A DNA stretch of 64,000 nt from NCBI GenBank assembly GCA_002796755.1, contig PHFE01000083.1, positions 365,781 to 429,780 of the forward strand, in the 5' to 3' direction. This DNA comes from Paracorniculantispora psalliotae (taxonomy: Eukaryota > Ascomycota > Sordariomycetes > Hypocreales > Cordycipitaceae). The notes below the pieces were generated by a model, which did not search any database, was not told the origin of the DNA, and saw nothing but the letters and a program-made list of their open reading frames with translations. Shown here in pieces: positions 1 to 11,130 of this stretch (position 1 is its first letter; every line of letters begins with the position of its first letter). Made by a program: the position numbers and the translations under genes.

Positions 1-512
1 CGCGCATTTCAGGAAGAGAAAGCTCGGCGTTGTACAAAGGTGCAACGCCGCTGAATAGTCCAACGCCGACACCGGTGAAAAAGCGGCCAGCGTACAGCAG
101 CGCGGGTGAGCCAGCACTTGCACCGATGTATAGATAGCTTCCAAGAATTACCCACAAACAGGCAATGAACATGGTGCGTTTTCTGGAAATAAGTTCGCTC
201 AAAATACCGGCGGACAAAGAGCCAAGAATACCGCCAAGCTGCAGAACAGAAGTCAACCAACCCGTCGCGGAGGAAGAATTGACGACTGAGGGAAAGTTGG
301 AAGTGAAGCGTGTCATGACAAGGGACTGGCCCAAGACACCTTGCTGGTAGCCATACTCAAAGCCACCAAGACTTGTATGCAAGTCAGCCTTCTATTTCCC
401 ATAAATAACCCCAAATTTAGAGAAATACTCACGAGGCGAACAAGGCGATAAATACGACCTTGGGATTTGAACAGATAGACTGCCATAAGGTCTTCTTGTT
501 TGAAGATTCCAT
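1..512 (-). CDS. MFS sugar transporter, N-terminal part (runs off left edge)
   Basis: This is the N-terminal part of a major facilitator superfamily hexose-type transporter of the plasma membrane. The start is the ATG at 512-510 (MESSNKKTLW). Exon 1 ends at 433, a 61-bp intron (432-372, GTGAGT...ACAAG) follows, and exon 2 starts at 371. The join gives the family signature LGGFEYGYQQGVLGQ of transmembrane helix 1. Next come GWLTSVLQLGGILGSL and the RKRTMF loop between helices 2 and 3, then GRFFTGVGVGLFSG with PLYNAE, the fungal sugar-porter signature after helix 4. The remaining roughly 350 residues lie outside the window. It is divergent from the regulator at 970, with a 457-bp shared upstream region. 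The substrate cannot be told from this part; quinate, lactose or hexose are all possible. Confidence 0.88.
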
Positions 513-969
513 TGTGACTGACAAACAAAGCCAAGTGTGGCGCTGTGTTGGAGATTGGCGTAGCACTGGAGGAGGAAACCGTTTGATCACCGAGAAACCG
601 GCCTTGACGCTATATATATGCAAAAACAAGAAGCCCCGGACTCCTCACTACCCCAGGTTTATTACCGCCCCCCAGAAATTGCCCCAGCTAAGAAAAACTG
701 TTCTACACATGACTGTCAGAAAAAGCTGCAATGTAAGTTACGAGCCCAGACCGGTCGACATTAAGCGCCGCTAGTCCTAATCGGGGGTCCGTAGGCTACG
801 ACCCTAGTTTCGGGAAGGAGTGGCTTTTATTCTCTCCCTCATCCTGACTCAAGTTAATTGCCGAGATATTTGCATCGATGGTGGCGCATGTCACAACCTT
901 GATGCTTTATATTGAAAGGGGAAGCTGAAATGGGATCATTGGTGCCGATGACGCTCAGGTCATGCACAC
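513..969. other. Divergent intergenic region between transporter and regulator
   Basis: This 457-bp stretch separates two divergent genes and probably contains both promoters. A TATATATATG stretch lies at about 610-619. I translated it in all forward frames looking for a missing zinc-cluster exon of the downstream regulator and found none, because stops interrupt every frame. Confidence 0.4.
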
Positions 970-2403
970 ATGACGCTGGCCATGGATGAACAGGCCACGG
1001 AGCCAAGCCCTGCGCAGGAGATTTCATTCTTGTCGCCTGAGTCTTTCTCCACACTTGACGAATACTCAAAGAACCCACGGTTTATTGAACTCCAAGAGGA
1101 ACTACGTGGGGTATTATTTGCGCGCGCTTCTACAGACAATGCGACCTCTCGCGTGACGCCTGATGAAGATGCTGCTGAAGCGGAAGCCGCCGACCCGTCC
1201 GAGCCACAGAGAGGCTTCGACTTTACCAGAGTGAGCATACCGAAAATCAAGCTCATCCGGTACCTCAAGAATTGGATCATAGAATGCGCTCCGTATCTTG
1301 ACAAGTTCGACCATGCGAGACACTTTGCCATTCAGGTGCCGGTGATAGCAGAGAGCTCGCCGGCACTCTTCTACGCCGTGCTAGCCTTCTCGGCGCGGCA
1401 AATGGAGCGGAAAATGGGATCAGACAAGAACTATGACAGCTTGGAGCTCTACCAAGAGTCTATCCGCCTTCTCGCCCCCGGCATGCAGGCAAAGGACTCC
1501 AACATGCTTGTGACGGCGTGTATTTTAGCTGTCATGGAATTAATGTCTGGCAGTCCAAGGAACTGGAGACGTCACATTGAGGGGTGCGCGACGCTCTTTG
1601 ACTTATTCCAGGTCAACGGATTTTCCGGCGGCGTTTTGCAGGCCGTGTTCTGGTGTTATGCACGGATGGAAGTCTGCGGCGCGATCATCTCTGGCGGCGC
1701 TGAGAGCACGGTGCTGGCGCTGCACAACTGGGCGCCACCGGCTCCAGAACAGAGCCCAGAGGCAGGCGATGCGTTTGTGAGCAACGCCTTCTACCAAAGC
1801 AGCTTGGAAAACGATGATATGCATGCCAATTGGGCTGTATATCTTTGCGCAAAAGCTTGCGATTTATTATACAGACACACGCGGGCTACCGAGCTACATG
1901 AGCCTGACAAGCAGGACATGAGGCCATTCCGACAACAGTGGAAGGCACTATGGAATGAGCTTCAGTTTTGGTATGAATCACGTCCCAAGATTTCGCTGCC
2001 GACTATCGTGTCAGAGGACAATGGCCAACTATTTCCCACGATTCTCTTTGCGCATTACCCCGCTATATCTTCAAATCAAGTATATCATACGACTTGTCTG
2101 ATCATGCTGGATATGCGCCCACGGACAGAGGCCGTACCGTCCCCAGAAGGCTCCCCAGTGTGGCATGCGCGGCGCGTCTGCGGCATCTCAGTGACAAACC
2201 CGCACCGCGCAAGCCTCATAAACGCCATACAACCGCTGTATTTGGCGGGAAAGCTACTTACACACACTGCGGAGCACATCGCGGTAGGAAAGCTGTTCAA
2301 GATAATTGAGGAGACTACGGGATGGGGAGCGCTTTGGAGGCTGCGGGATCTGGAAATTGCCTGGGGATATATACCTGGCGAAATCATGACAGCAATGGGT
2401 TGA
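970..2403 (+). CDS. Fungal-specific transcription factor domain protein without visible zinc cluster
   Basis: A single-exon protein of 477 residues (473 if the ATG at 982 is used). From about residue 85 to the end it resembles the fungal-specific transcription factor domain 2 found in ARCA/UGA3-type regulators. Recognisable stretches are HFAIQVPVIAESSPALFYAV, then LELYQESIRLLAP, then DSNMLVTACILAVMELMSGS with a conserved WRRHIEGC block, and WALWRLRDLE near the end. Such proteins normally begin with a Zn2Cys6 DNA-binding domain (CX2CX6C). No such cysteine pattern exists in this ORF or in the 450 bp upstream. It could be a DNA-binding-deficient paralogue, or an upstream exon is too diverged to see. 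It stands head-to-head with the sugar transporter, so a local regulatory link is possible but unproven. Confidence 0.72.
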   Translation: MTLAMDEQATEPSPAQEISFLSPESFSTLDEYSKNPRFIELQEELRGVLFARASTDNATSRVTPDEDAAEAEAADPSEPQRGFDFTRVSIPKIKLIRYLKNWIIECAPYLDKFDHARHFAIQVPVIAESSPALFYAVLAFSARQMERKMGSDKNYDSLELYQESIRLLAPGMQAKDSNMLVTACILAVMELMSGSPRNWRRHIEGCATLFDLFQVNGFSGGVLQAVFWCYARMEVCGAIISGGAESTVLALHNWAPPAPEQSPEAGDAFVSNAFYQSSLENDDMHANWAVYLCAKACDLLYRHTRATELHEPDKQDMRPFRQQWKALWNELQFWYESRPKISLPTIVSEDNGQLFPTILFAHYPAISSNQVYHTTCLIMLDMRPRTEAVPSPEGSPVWHARRVCGISVTNPHRASLINAIQPLYLAGKLLTHTAEHIAVGKLFKIIEETTGWGALWRLRDLEIAWGYIPGEIMTAMG

Positions 2404-3594
2404 CTATGGAAGAGTCCATGATGGGCGGTAAATGGTTAAAGGGGGATCTCGAATAATTACGTAGACACGGTGAAGCGTTTCCAGTTAAAGAAAGACGCTG
2501 CACCTTTAGAAGCACCAGAAAAAGTCCTGCTGGCTTCAAACATAAACCAATCTCCTGAGATAAATTATATAACGAAATAAAATATACAACCTCTTGGCTA
2601 TTTAATCTGGCTTCCTCTTACGCTGACCTGCAAGAAAACGCACGCTGTTCTGGGGTGCCTCGTTACAGCATCGCCATTACTTTACAGCGTGTTTGCGCTA
2701 ATTAACTCGTATAAGTACAGATAAAGTGAGACCTGGCACCCATCTTCTTTGGAGAGTCTAAGTCTTATGCGAAGGCGCACCAAGTTGCAGGTAATCACCG
2801 GTGGTGCAATTCACCACTCTCACGGAGAAGTGGCACACATATTCAAGGCCTGGCGGGGGGCGGGGGACTAATAATAGGTCAAACTAGCTTAAACCTCCCG
2901 CTGTAAGCAAACTCCTTATAGAGACAATCTATCTCGGGGAAGAAAGACGGAATGTGTAGTTGTTATCAGTTGGTAATTTTTTTAGTGGGAGGGACAGGAC
3001 TATCTGCCTCTCGCCAAGAGCAGCCGCCACTTGCAATTCCTACGCTGATGTAACTATTTCGTTTATTTGAAAAAGGTAGCGAGTAGAATCCTGTGGATCT
3101 TGTAGTAGAATTTATTCTTTCATCATTACACGATATAGCCGTGCAAAAGACAAGTACCAGCCGAATCATACTACATGCGGGGCTCGGCCGTGTCCGCCTG
3201 TTCATGCTCAACAATACAAATTAGGTGCTAGTTCTGTCATCTTCTAATAGCTGTTTATCATATGGCGCAAAAATGATCGACAACTTCGTAATGTTGATAG
3301 AATGCAATTGGTTCGGTAATTCAGTATCGTGCGTTGCTAGTGACTAGAAGCTAGAGCTGAAGCGGACGAGTTTCGCAACTCACCCGCCCTAGTAGTGATG
3401 ATAACGCATCGCCTGCAAAATCAGTCACAAGACGTGATATCTTTCTCCAGAATTACGTGACGCTAATTCAACTACATTTAAAAAGTAATGGGTATAAGAT
3501 TTCGTAAATGTGCTTTGGCGTATAAAGAGGCGTGGGTATCCTACCAAACTCTTGTGCAACGACTGATGCTGTATAATGTAATATTGGCACCACC
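2404..3594. other. Intergenic, no supported gene
   Basis: About 1.2 kb with no ORF that looks coding; the only ORF above 80 codons (minus, 2966-3214) has low-complexity, family-less content. It should contain the terminator of the upstream regulator and the promoter of the arylsulfotransferase gene. I see no repeat or mobile element remnant. Confidence 0.4.
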
Positions 3595-5266
3595 ATGAAG
3601 ACCTCAACACTTGCTCATCTCCTCAGTGGCCTTGCGTTTGCGAGCGCCGATTTTACATACAAGAGTCGGCCAGACCTAGCACCACCAAGATTAAACATAA
3701 CAATTCCCTGCTCTGGATCAACCTGTGCTGACGGGTACATATTTACCTCTCCGTTTACGGGAGAGAGCCCTGCGCCAAAGTCGCTCCAAGAAAAGCCAAT
3801 CCAGCCTGGCAACTACATTCTGACCAGCACTGGCGATCTCGTTTGGTCGGGCTTTGGATACTACAGTGGCTGGAACGCCAATTTCCAGAGGGGAACCTAC
3901 AACGGAAGAGACGTGCTGTTTGCCTTTGAAGGCTTACACGACGGACCACATGCCCACGGCCTCGGTCACCACACCATCCTGGACAATCACTATGAAACGG
4001 TGCGTGAGCTTCGAGCTGGGAGACATTTTCTTAGCGATAAGCATGAGTTTATCATAAACGACGACGGAAAGTCTGCCCTGATTCAAATCTGGCAGCCTGT
4101 CCCGAGGAACTTGTCGGCGTATGGTGGAGGCGAAGGCCACGTCTGGATCGTTGATGCCATCTTCCAAGGTCAGCACAAGCCATTGAACGTCTCGACCAAA
4201 CGCTAATCAAATATCAGATCTTGATATAGAAACCGGCAAAGTGCTTTTTGAGTGGCATAGCTTGGATCATATTTCGCCCAAAGGTATGAGCTCGCTAACA
4301 GCACGTGTAGAGTAACGTGCGCTAACCTTGTGTCCAGACGCTGTATTGCCACTTTTAGAGGGACAGGCAGGTAACGGAGTAAACAGTTCCGTTGCCTGGG
4401 ATTACTTTCACATCAATTCAATTGAAAAGGGCACAGATGGGCATTATTTGCTTTCTGGAAGACATGTGTCGACAGTTTATAAGATTAACGGCACCGACGG
4501 CAGCATCATCTGGCAGCTAGGCGGCAACCACACGGACTTTGAGCTCGGCCCAGAAGTGGCATTTGGTTACCAGCACCACGCCCGCTATATGCCAGGTACG
4601 AACGATTCATTCACCTATCTTTCGCTATTCGACAATTCATTTTACGGATCTGAAGCTACCGGAAACGGATCGAATATCACAACCTACCCCTATTCGCGCG
4701 GAAAGTATCTCGCCATTGACCACGAGGCGAAGAAGGCGAATCTCGTGCAAGCGTTCCACCCGCCCAACAATGCGATCCTCACCACATCGCAAGGCTCACT
4801 ACAGCCACTGGCCAACGGTAATGTGTTTATTAATTGGGGATCCGAGGGCCAGATTACGGAATACTTGCCCAACGGCACCGTGATTTTCCACGCCCATCTC
4901 GACAGCGGCGAATTGACCGAGCACGTACAGAGCTACCGTGGGTTCCGTTACCACTGGACTGGCTATTCTCCCGAGACACCCGCGCTGGTGGCTGAGAAAA
5001 AGGGCAAAACGGTGCAGCTGTATGTGAGTTGGAACGGCGACACCCGAACAAAGTATTGGCGGTTTGCGTGGCGCGTCGAGGATGGAAGCGGAGAAGCGCA
5101 GCGTGAACTGCAGCATGTTGTCCCCAAATCTGGGTTTGAAACATCTCTCAACATCACCTTGACTTTGGAGACGGATAAGGCTTCCAACTTTTACGCTATT
5201 GCGCTGGATGCCGACGGTGTGGAAATTGGGCATTCCGATACAGTTTCTGTAACCACATCACCTTGA
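3595..5266 (+). CDS. Secreted arylsulfotransferase (ASST) family protein
   Basis: Model: exons 3595-4168, 4218-4283 and 4338-5266, giving 522 residues; both introns are short (49 and 54 bp) and phase-consistent. The N-terminus MKTSTLAHLLSGLAFASADF is a clear signal peptide, so the product should be secreted or enter the secretory pathway. The body has the beta-propeller repeats of fungal ASST proteins: GDLVWSG, HGLGHHTILDNHYE, DIETGKVLFEWHSLDHI (made by the first splice), WDYFHINSIEKGTDGHYLLS, TVYKINGTDGSIIWQLGG, FGYQHHARY and GNVFINWGSEGQITEY. Bacterial ASSTs move sulfate between phenolic compounds. Fungal members are mostly uncharacterised, so the exact reaction is unknown. Many N-glycosylation sequons are present. 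It is convergent with the Zn2Cys6 regulator, with only 38 bp between stop codons. Confidence 0.88.
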
Positions 5267-5304
5267 ATAGACAGAAGGAGGACAAAGCAGAGAATAGTAT
5301 GCAT

Positions 5305-7557
5305 TCAAGAAAACTCAGTAAATATTTGATGGTACCAAATGTCAAAGTCAAAGGCACACTCGTCTTGCGAAATGTCATGGCAAGTCCAATTACCGGACAA
5401 CACGTCTGCGACTTGATCATTTTCTGGGGCGGCGACCGAAATTACCTGCGATAAGAGTCGTTGATCATGTATCAATTGATCCGCCATTCGCATGCGCTCA
5501 CTGGCCGATGTGAGCTGCTCCGATACGGCGAGCTCATCGTGCGCCACAATGAGAGCGTGGATGAGCTTTGCGCATTTCGTTGCCATTGTATCGCAGCGCC
5601 GATTCTGTAGCCTGTCTGACGCCCTCTCGAGCATAGCGAGATATTCGTCGTGACGAGAGCCAAGCCCCGTCTGGCCGTATAGAAGCTCTAGTCCGAGCAC
5701 CACGGTCGCAGTGGTACAAAAAGCAGATTGTGTCCAGATGGAGAGTGTCTCCTCGGCCGCTGTGGCCATGTGCTCATGTTCGCGAAAGATTGTGACTGCC
5801 GCTGACAGACAAGTCTGTCTCACGTCGGAGAACGCCGAAGTCCTGAATGCTTGAAGAAGAAGCGGTCGATGTAGCATGATAATTTTGTCGGAAGCGGAAA
5901 TGGCCAGCGTTCTCCGAGCTGTTGAAAGCCAGACCAGGCCAGCGTCGGCTGAAACATCATGAATGCCAAGAAATTGTTTCGGAAACGAGCCTATTAGAGT
6001 TCTCATGCGCCTTCCCATTTCTGAGATGTCCCTGTAAATTCGGCGATAATCATGTCCGCTATCAAGAAAACAGTCAAAGACTTCTGGCATCAGCAGGCAT
6101 TCTTGAGAAATACATCGTGTGTAGCTGCTGATTGTGATAATTCTCGATGAATGCTCCACTAGATCGTCATTGCAGTTGATGGGCGGCGGGGTTGTAAAAT
6201 GCTTTCGTGTAATCGCTTGCCGGAGATTAGCATCGACCATTTCGTAAAACGTAGATACGTACTGTAACTTTCTGTAAAAGGGATCGAGAAATAATCTTGA
6301 ACAACCAGCTGCCACCATACTCGTTTGCCATTTTCACGCTCAATTGTCTCATAGGCAGTGACCACAGATTCATCAGCCGCGGTCTGGCTGCCCTCAATGC
6401 GGTGTAGGCCCATGGCTTGTGCGAGCCCAATGGCAGAAGTAAGCAGATTTGTGATGGAGTCGCTGAAACCAATATTGTGCGCGAATCTTGTCGCGATCAC
6501 TATTGCCTGTATAGAATGCACTGCGCCGTAAGTTCGTGCCTTGTTGTTGGACCGATCACAACGTACTGGATGGATTGGATAGGAAGTCATTGTCGTATAA
6601 TATTCGCAGAAGTTCCTGAAATTGCTTCGAAATAAGGTTCTCGCTAAAACCTAAAACCTGATTAACTCAATTCAGGGACACGTCCTGAAAGACTCACTAA
6701 TACTCAGCCGCTGGCGGTGCGCAGGACTATTCGACAGTGTCCACAAAGTCGACTGAGAAATATTAGCAGGGGCGCCATCATGTTGGTGGAAAGACATACA
6801 CTAATTACTGAGATGTACAATGCCAGCCACATTGGATGCGTGATCTGCCCGGTATTCCAGAATACATCGCACTGATTGAGGAAGGTAGATGCGTGGAGCG
6901 CGTTATGGTGCCACCACAAATAGCTGACGTGAAACTGCACGACTTTCCGAGCGTCTGAAATGGGTAAATAGAGGGATGGGTCTGTGAAAACTGAAGCCCA
7001 TTGTATCATTGGACTAGCCATGTCGCAATTTATTGAGACCAGCTCGGCGTATGCGCGGTGATGGGGGCAGCTGCATCCACCGCGGTGCGGATAGCACGAG
7101 GAACTTTGACGCGACCATATTTGAGATTCCAGCGTCCGCACGGCTAGCGAGGGACTCGCAGATGATCGCGGCGGCGCCGCGGGGCTCTCATCACCTTCCT
7201 TAATAGCAGAAGTCTTAGAGACCTCCGATAACCGATTGCGCACCATAGCATGAGCTTCTCTCGTGCCATCACCGCTGCCGAGCACGCGCTGCAGTCGCTG
7301 CAGGAATACAGCTTCATCTCCTTCGACGCTGTGCTGCGCAGCCGCCTTTGTGGTCAGTACATCTTCTCGCGCGCACGTCTTTTTGAGCCGGCGGCACCTG
7401 GAGCAAGGTACCGTCTTGTCACAGCGAACTTTGCGGCGAGTGCATTCTGGGGCCGTGTTAGCGGTGGTCTCCGATCCTGTTCCGGCTGGGATGGTGGGAT
7501 ACCTTGGCAGGCTTTCGGTGCGCGCTGGGAGACCCTTCGGTTGTGGCCGGATATCAT
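5305..7557 (-). CDS. Zn2Cys6 transcription factor, six exons
   Basis: Model on the minus strand: 7557-7503, 7446-6800, 6752-6698, 6650-6567, 6520-6263 and 6215-5305; total 2010 nt, 669 residues, every join in phase. The first splice is decisive. It joins ...APKACQ to ECTRRKVRC and so completes a binuclear zinc cluster with cysteines at about 17, 20, 27, 33, 36 and 43 (CX2CX6CX5CX2CX6C). An unspliced reading would lack the first cysteine. The middle region carries the fungal_trans domain (ITHPMWLALYISVIS, SIQAIVIATRFAHNIGFSDS, AQAMGLHRI, GKRVWWQLVVQDYFSIPF, PPPINCNDDL). It is expected to be a nuclear DNA-binding regulator recognising CGG-type sites. It lies tail-to-tail with the arylsulfotransferase gene. 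Targets are unknown. Confidence 0.9.
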
Positions 7558-7961
7558 CGTAAGAATTGAGCTTCAAGAAAAATCTTTGGAAATGCAGATA
7601 TTCCTGTTCTGAAATTGGCTTCCATGTGTTGCCAAGAACAAACTGGGTGGTCCAGTATTTTTCAGCACCACTCTGGCTACCTTGGGACGGAGACTCAGCT
7701 GCATCTCATCAATACCTCACTAAATGGCACATGATTATCTAAATAACATGCATATTTATTTACTGGACAAGTAAACTATGATTCAACCTGTAATTTTCCC
7801 GTTGCTCGAATTTCTCGTAGTTATGACTACTTAACGGTACTTAAGTATAAGGCCCCCCGGTGCGGCCATTGGGCAGTCAACCAGGAGGGGCTGGCGTCAG
7901 TATACTTCGACCAGACATCTCGAAGTGCATCACTGTTATCATCGCCATTACAGCTATAATC
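7558..7961. other. Divergent promoter region
   Basis: About 400 bp between the divergent Zn2Cys6 regulator and the small DUF4267-like gene. It is AT-rich around 7730-7850 (taaataacatgcatatttatttac). No gene is visible here. Confidence 0.35.
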
Positions 7962-8309
7962 ATGTCAACGTGGAACACCTTTGGCCTCGGCATCGCTGCG
8001 GGCTTCGCAGGGCTTGGTCTCTTGTCTACGGTACGGCCAGAGGACATTGATTACCTCTTTGGCGTCACGCACAAAGTCGAGGGCGATGATATCGCGGTGG
8101 CTGTCGCGGCGGCTTTCGCAGTCGACCAAGTCAATCACAGAACAGTAGCGACTCTCGTCGGAGGCAGAGACTTGGCCATTGCGGTTTCGATTTTCGTACT
8201 CGGCCGTGCAGGCAAGCACCAGGAGATGGGTGTTGTGATTTTGAGCACAATGTGCCTGGCAATCCCTGATGTTTGGCTGGCCTGGCGCAATAAAAAGTAT
8301 CCCGAGTGA
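7962..8309 (+). CDS. Small membrane protein, DUF4267-like
   Basis: A 115-residue protein beginning at the ATG at 7962 (MSTWNTFGLGIAAG). The open frame extends further upstream only through a GTG, so the ATG is preferred. It has about three to four hydrophobic helices: residues ~5-25, a GGRDLAIAVSIFVLGRAG segment near 65-85, and MGVVILSTMCLAIPDVWLAW near the C-terminus. The RPEDIDYLFGV and GGRDLA-x-A motifs and the terminal D-x-W pattern match what I recall of the DUF4267 family of small four-helix fungal and bacterial membrane proteins, whose function is unknown. The acidic middle stretch (VEGDDIAVAVAAAFAVD) is unusual; a small undetected intron there cannot be excluded. Confidence 0.6.
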   Translation: MSTWNTFGLGIAAGFAGLGLLSTVRPEDIDYLFGVTHKVEGDDIAVAVAAAFAVDQVNHRTVATLVGGRDLAIAVSIFVLGRAGKHQEMGVVILSTMCLAIPDVWLAWRNKKYPE

Positions 8310-8977
8310 GTGAAAAAGCAGCTCTTCAATTAGCAATCTGAGTGTTTAACAAACCTTGGGGCTACCAGGACAATGCTTCTATCGTTCGCAACTGCCGCGA
8401 CAGGTTTTGTTGGGGCCAAACTTTGCGGGTTGATTTGACCCTCTGGATTCCAATGGAGTTTCTGGCCGGCCGGCCAGTTTACTAGTGGCTTCCATAGCTC
8501 AATGATGTGTTACTATTTCAAGTCCCTCTCCATGTATACAAGTATAGGGTTAGCGGGTGCAGCCGCAGAAATACAGCTGTAAATCTTTGGCTGCCCAGAT
8601 ACACGAAACTCGATGCCAATGGCACAAACAGTCCCAAACAGGCTGCAAATTAACAATTACCAAATAGCCCATGCTTGAGTGGATTCGCAGTGAATGAGGC
8701 TCCCCCGTTGCGCAACGTGCTGGGCCAGGCTGGCGGGTTTGACAAGTGTGGATGCAGGCGCAACGTTTTTCCGCGTCCACCAGTCGGCGAAACTCGGGAG
8801 GTAACAAACTCCTGGCCAGAAATCGCGATTCCTGATTAAGCTTGCATCCAAAGGGCCATACACACCTCCCAAACCTTTTTCTCCTCGTCAGAGCTTCTCC
8901 GTTCGCGACATCCGCGATCGATTTCCTTTCCTTCCTTTTTGTTCCTTCTTTTCCTCAATTGGTTCTCCCATCTCACA
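8310..8977. other. Intergenic region with CT-rich promoter tract
   Basis: About 670 bp upstream of the succinyl-CoA ligase gene. The last 55 bp (about 8922-8972) form a pyrimidine-rich tract of CTTTCC/TTCCTT runs ending just before the ATG, typical of strongly expressed filamentous-fungal housekeeping promoters. Nothing else is recognised. Confidence 0.45.
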
Positions 8978-10539
8978 ATGTTTAACGTCGCTCGCAACCG
9001 CGCGCTCGCTTCGGTCGCCAGAGCTACCAAGGTACGCAGAGAGCTCACCCTTTTTTTTTTTTGTCGCTGGTTGCAACAAGCTTCCCGCTGCATCCGCATC
9101 ATGCTAACATCGTCAACTCGTAGCTCCAGGCTTCCCCTGCTGTCAGACTCCCCGGCGCTTCTCAACAACGCAGAGCTCTGTCCATCCACGAGTACCTCTC
9201 TGCCGACCTCCTGAGAAAGGTAAAGAAATTCTGATTCCTCGGACGACCGGACGTTGGCCCGCCTCCCCGAATACCTGAAACTTACAATGCAAATAGTATG
9301 GCGTCGGTGTCCCCAAGGGCGCCGTTGCCCACAACGCTGAGGAGGCCAAGGCTGTTGCCAACAGCATTGGCGGCGAAGACATGGTCATCAAGGCCCAGGT
9401 CCTCGCTGGTGGCCGTGGTAAGGGTACCTTCGACAACGGTCTCAAGGGCGGTGTTCGCGTCATCTACTCTGCCCACGAGGCCGAGATGTTCGCTCAGCAG
9501 ATGATTGGCCACAAGCTCATCACCAAGCAGACCGGCGCCGACGGTCGTCTCTGCAGCGCCGTCTACATCTGCGAGCGCAAGTTCGCCCGTCGCGAGTTCT
9601 ACCTCGCCATCCTCATGGACCGTGCCTCGCAGACCCCCGTCATTGTTTCCTCCTCGCAGGGTGGTATGGACATTGAGACGGTCGCCAAGGAGAGCCCCGA
9701 CGCCATCATCACCACCTACGTCGACATCAACAAGGGTGTCACCGACGAGATGGCCCGCGACATCGCCACCAAGCTCGGCTTCAGCGAGCAGTGCGTCGAG
9801 GATGCCAAGGAGACCATCCAGAAGCTCTACACCATCTTCCGCGAGAAGGATGCCACCCAGATCGAGATCAACCCCCTTTCCGAAACCTCCGACCACCAGG
9901 TTCTGTGCATGGACGCCAAGTTTGGCTTCGACGACAACGCCGACTTCCGCCAGAAGGAGGTCTTTGAGATGCGCGACCCTACCCAGGAGGATGCCGACGA
10001 GATCCGCGCTGCCAAGAGCGGCCTCAACTTCATCAAGCTCGACGGTGACATTGGCTGCCTCGTCAACGGTGCCGGTCTTGCCATGGCCACCATGGACATC
10101 ATCAAGCTGAACGGTGGTCAGCCCGCCAACTTCCTCGACGTCGGTGGTGGTGCCACTCCCCAGGCTATCCGTGAGGCTTTCGAGCTCATCACCAGCGACC
10201 CCAAGGTCACCGCCATCTTTGTCAACATCTTCGGTGGTATCGTCCGTTGCGACCACATCGCCACCGGTCTCATCAACACCGTCGAGGCCCTCGACCTCAA
10301 GATCCCCATCATCTGCCGTCTCCAGGGTACCAACAACGAGGAGGCTCACAAGATCATCAACGAGTCTGGCATGAAGATCTTCTCCATCGACGACCTCCAG
10401 AACGCTGCTGAGAAGTCTGTTCAGCTGTCCAAGGTTGTCAAGCTTGGTGAGTACAGAAATTCCATTCGCATAAATTGACTGCTAACCTGTAATAGCCCGT
10501 GATATCGACGTTGGCGTCGAGTTCAACCTGGGAATCTAA
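8978..10539 (+). CDS. LSC2: Succinyl-CoA ligase (ADP-forming) beta subunit, mitochondrial
   Basis: Exons 8978-9031, 9124-9219, 9297-10446 and 10496-10539 give 447 residues. The enzyme makes succinate and a nucleoside triphosphate from succinyl-CoA in the TCA cycle in the mitochondrial matrix, as a heterodimer with the alpha subunit. Residues ~1-35 (MFNVARNRALASVARATK..., Arg-rich) form a mitochondrial presequence. The mature start is LSIHEYLSADLLRKYGV. The ATP-grasp domain contains VIKAQVLAGGRGKGTFDNGL and TQIEINPLSE; the C-terminal ligase domain contains FLDVGGGATPQAIREAFEL, FVNIFGGIVRCDHIATG and RLQGTNNEEAHKII. The last exon encodes only ARDIDVGVEFNLGI. The extreme C/G third-position bias suggests high expression. 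This is one of the safest calls in the window. Confidence 0.97.
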
Positions 10540-11130
10540 TCGATTAAAATGTACTAGATCAGTGTAATATTTTTGCCGCGAAAAAAGAGGGAATAGGGTT
10601 TAGCCTGGGACGGCTGTGTTTGTTATAGCATGCATCACTCTGAGACGCAGGGTCAATGGGAGGTTCTGCGTATGCTGTCCTATCCGTATGCGTTAATCCA
10701 AAATTTAAGCAACCTGTCGTGTCTATATATTGTGACTGGCGACGAGCACCATTACGACCCCGGCCTTGGCGCCAATAGCAGCTTTGACACTAATGCACGC
10801 TGCATGCTATATTAGTTATTGCGCATACCCAACCCAGATGCAATCATCCCCGCAATGGCGACGAGATCGGCAATTACTCTCAGTTGTGGCACCCGTTCGG
10901 GCGGCGCCGATGGTAGCCCGTCGGCGCAGACCATGGCGGGGAGCCGCTGAAGCCTCGGTCGAATAGTAATCACAGCCGCACGAACGGCGACGGAAAGCTA
11001 GCACCAGCACGACTGGGCCACATTTGCAGTGACATCGTAAATCATCTCTTTGATAATTTAAACTACGGTATTCAGTACGCTGTTTTCGCCTTGACACCCC
11101 AACCACCACTTGCCACGAGTTCAACCTGCC
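10540..11130. other. Intergenic, no supported gene
   Basis: About 590 bp holding the LSC2 3' region and the promoter of the dioxygenase gene. Short ORFs here have no family resemblance; the longer minus-strand frame at 10816-11541 is antisense to the dioxygenase. Confidence 0.4.

Noticed and set aside
7354..7576. Start of the Zn2Cys6 regulator at 7576 (MKLNSYDDIRPQ...)
   Set aside because: That frame lacks the first cysteine of the zinc cluster; the start at 7557 with a 56-bp intron restores the complete cluster.
9282..10349. 355-codon open frame on the minus strand
   Set aside because: It is fully antisense to the succinyl-CoA ligase gene; strong C/G third-position bias removes stops on the opposite strand. 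Its Asp/Glu/Leu/Gly-only composition is typical of such shadows.
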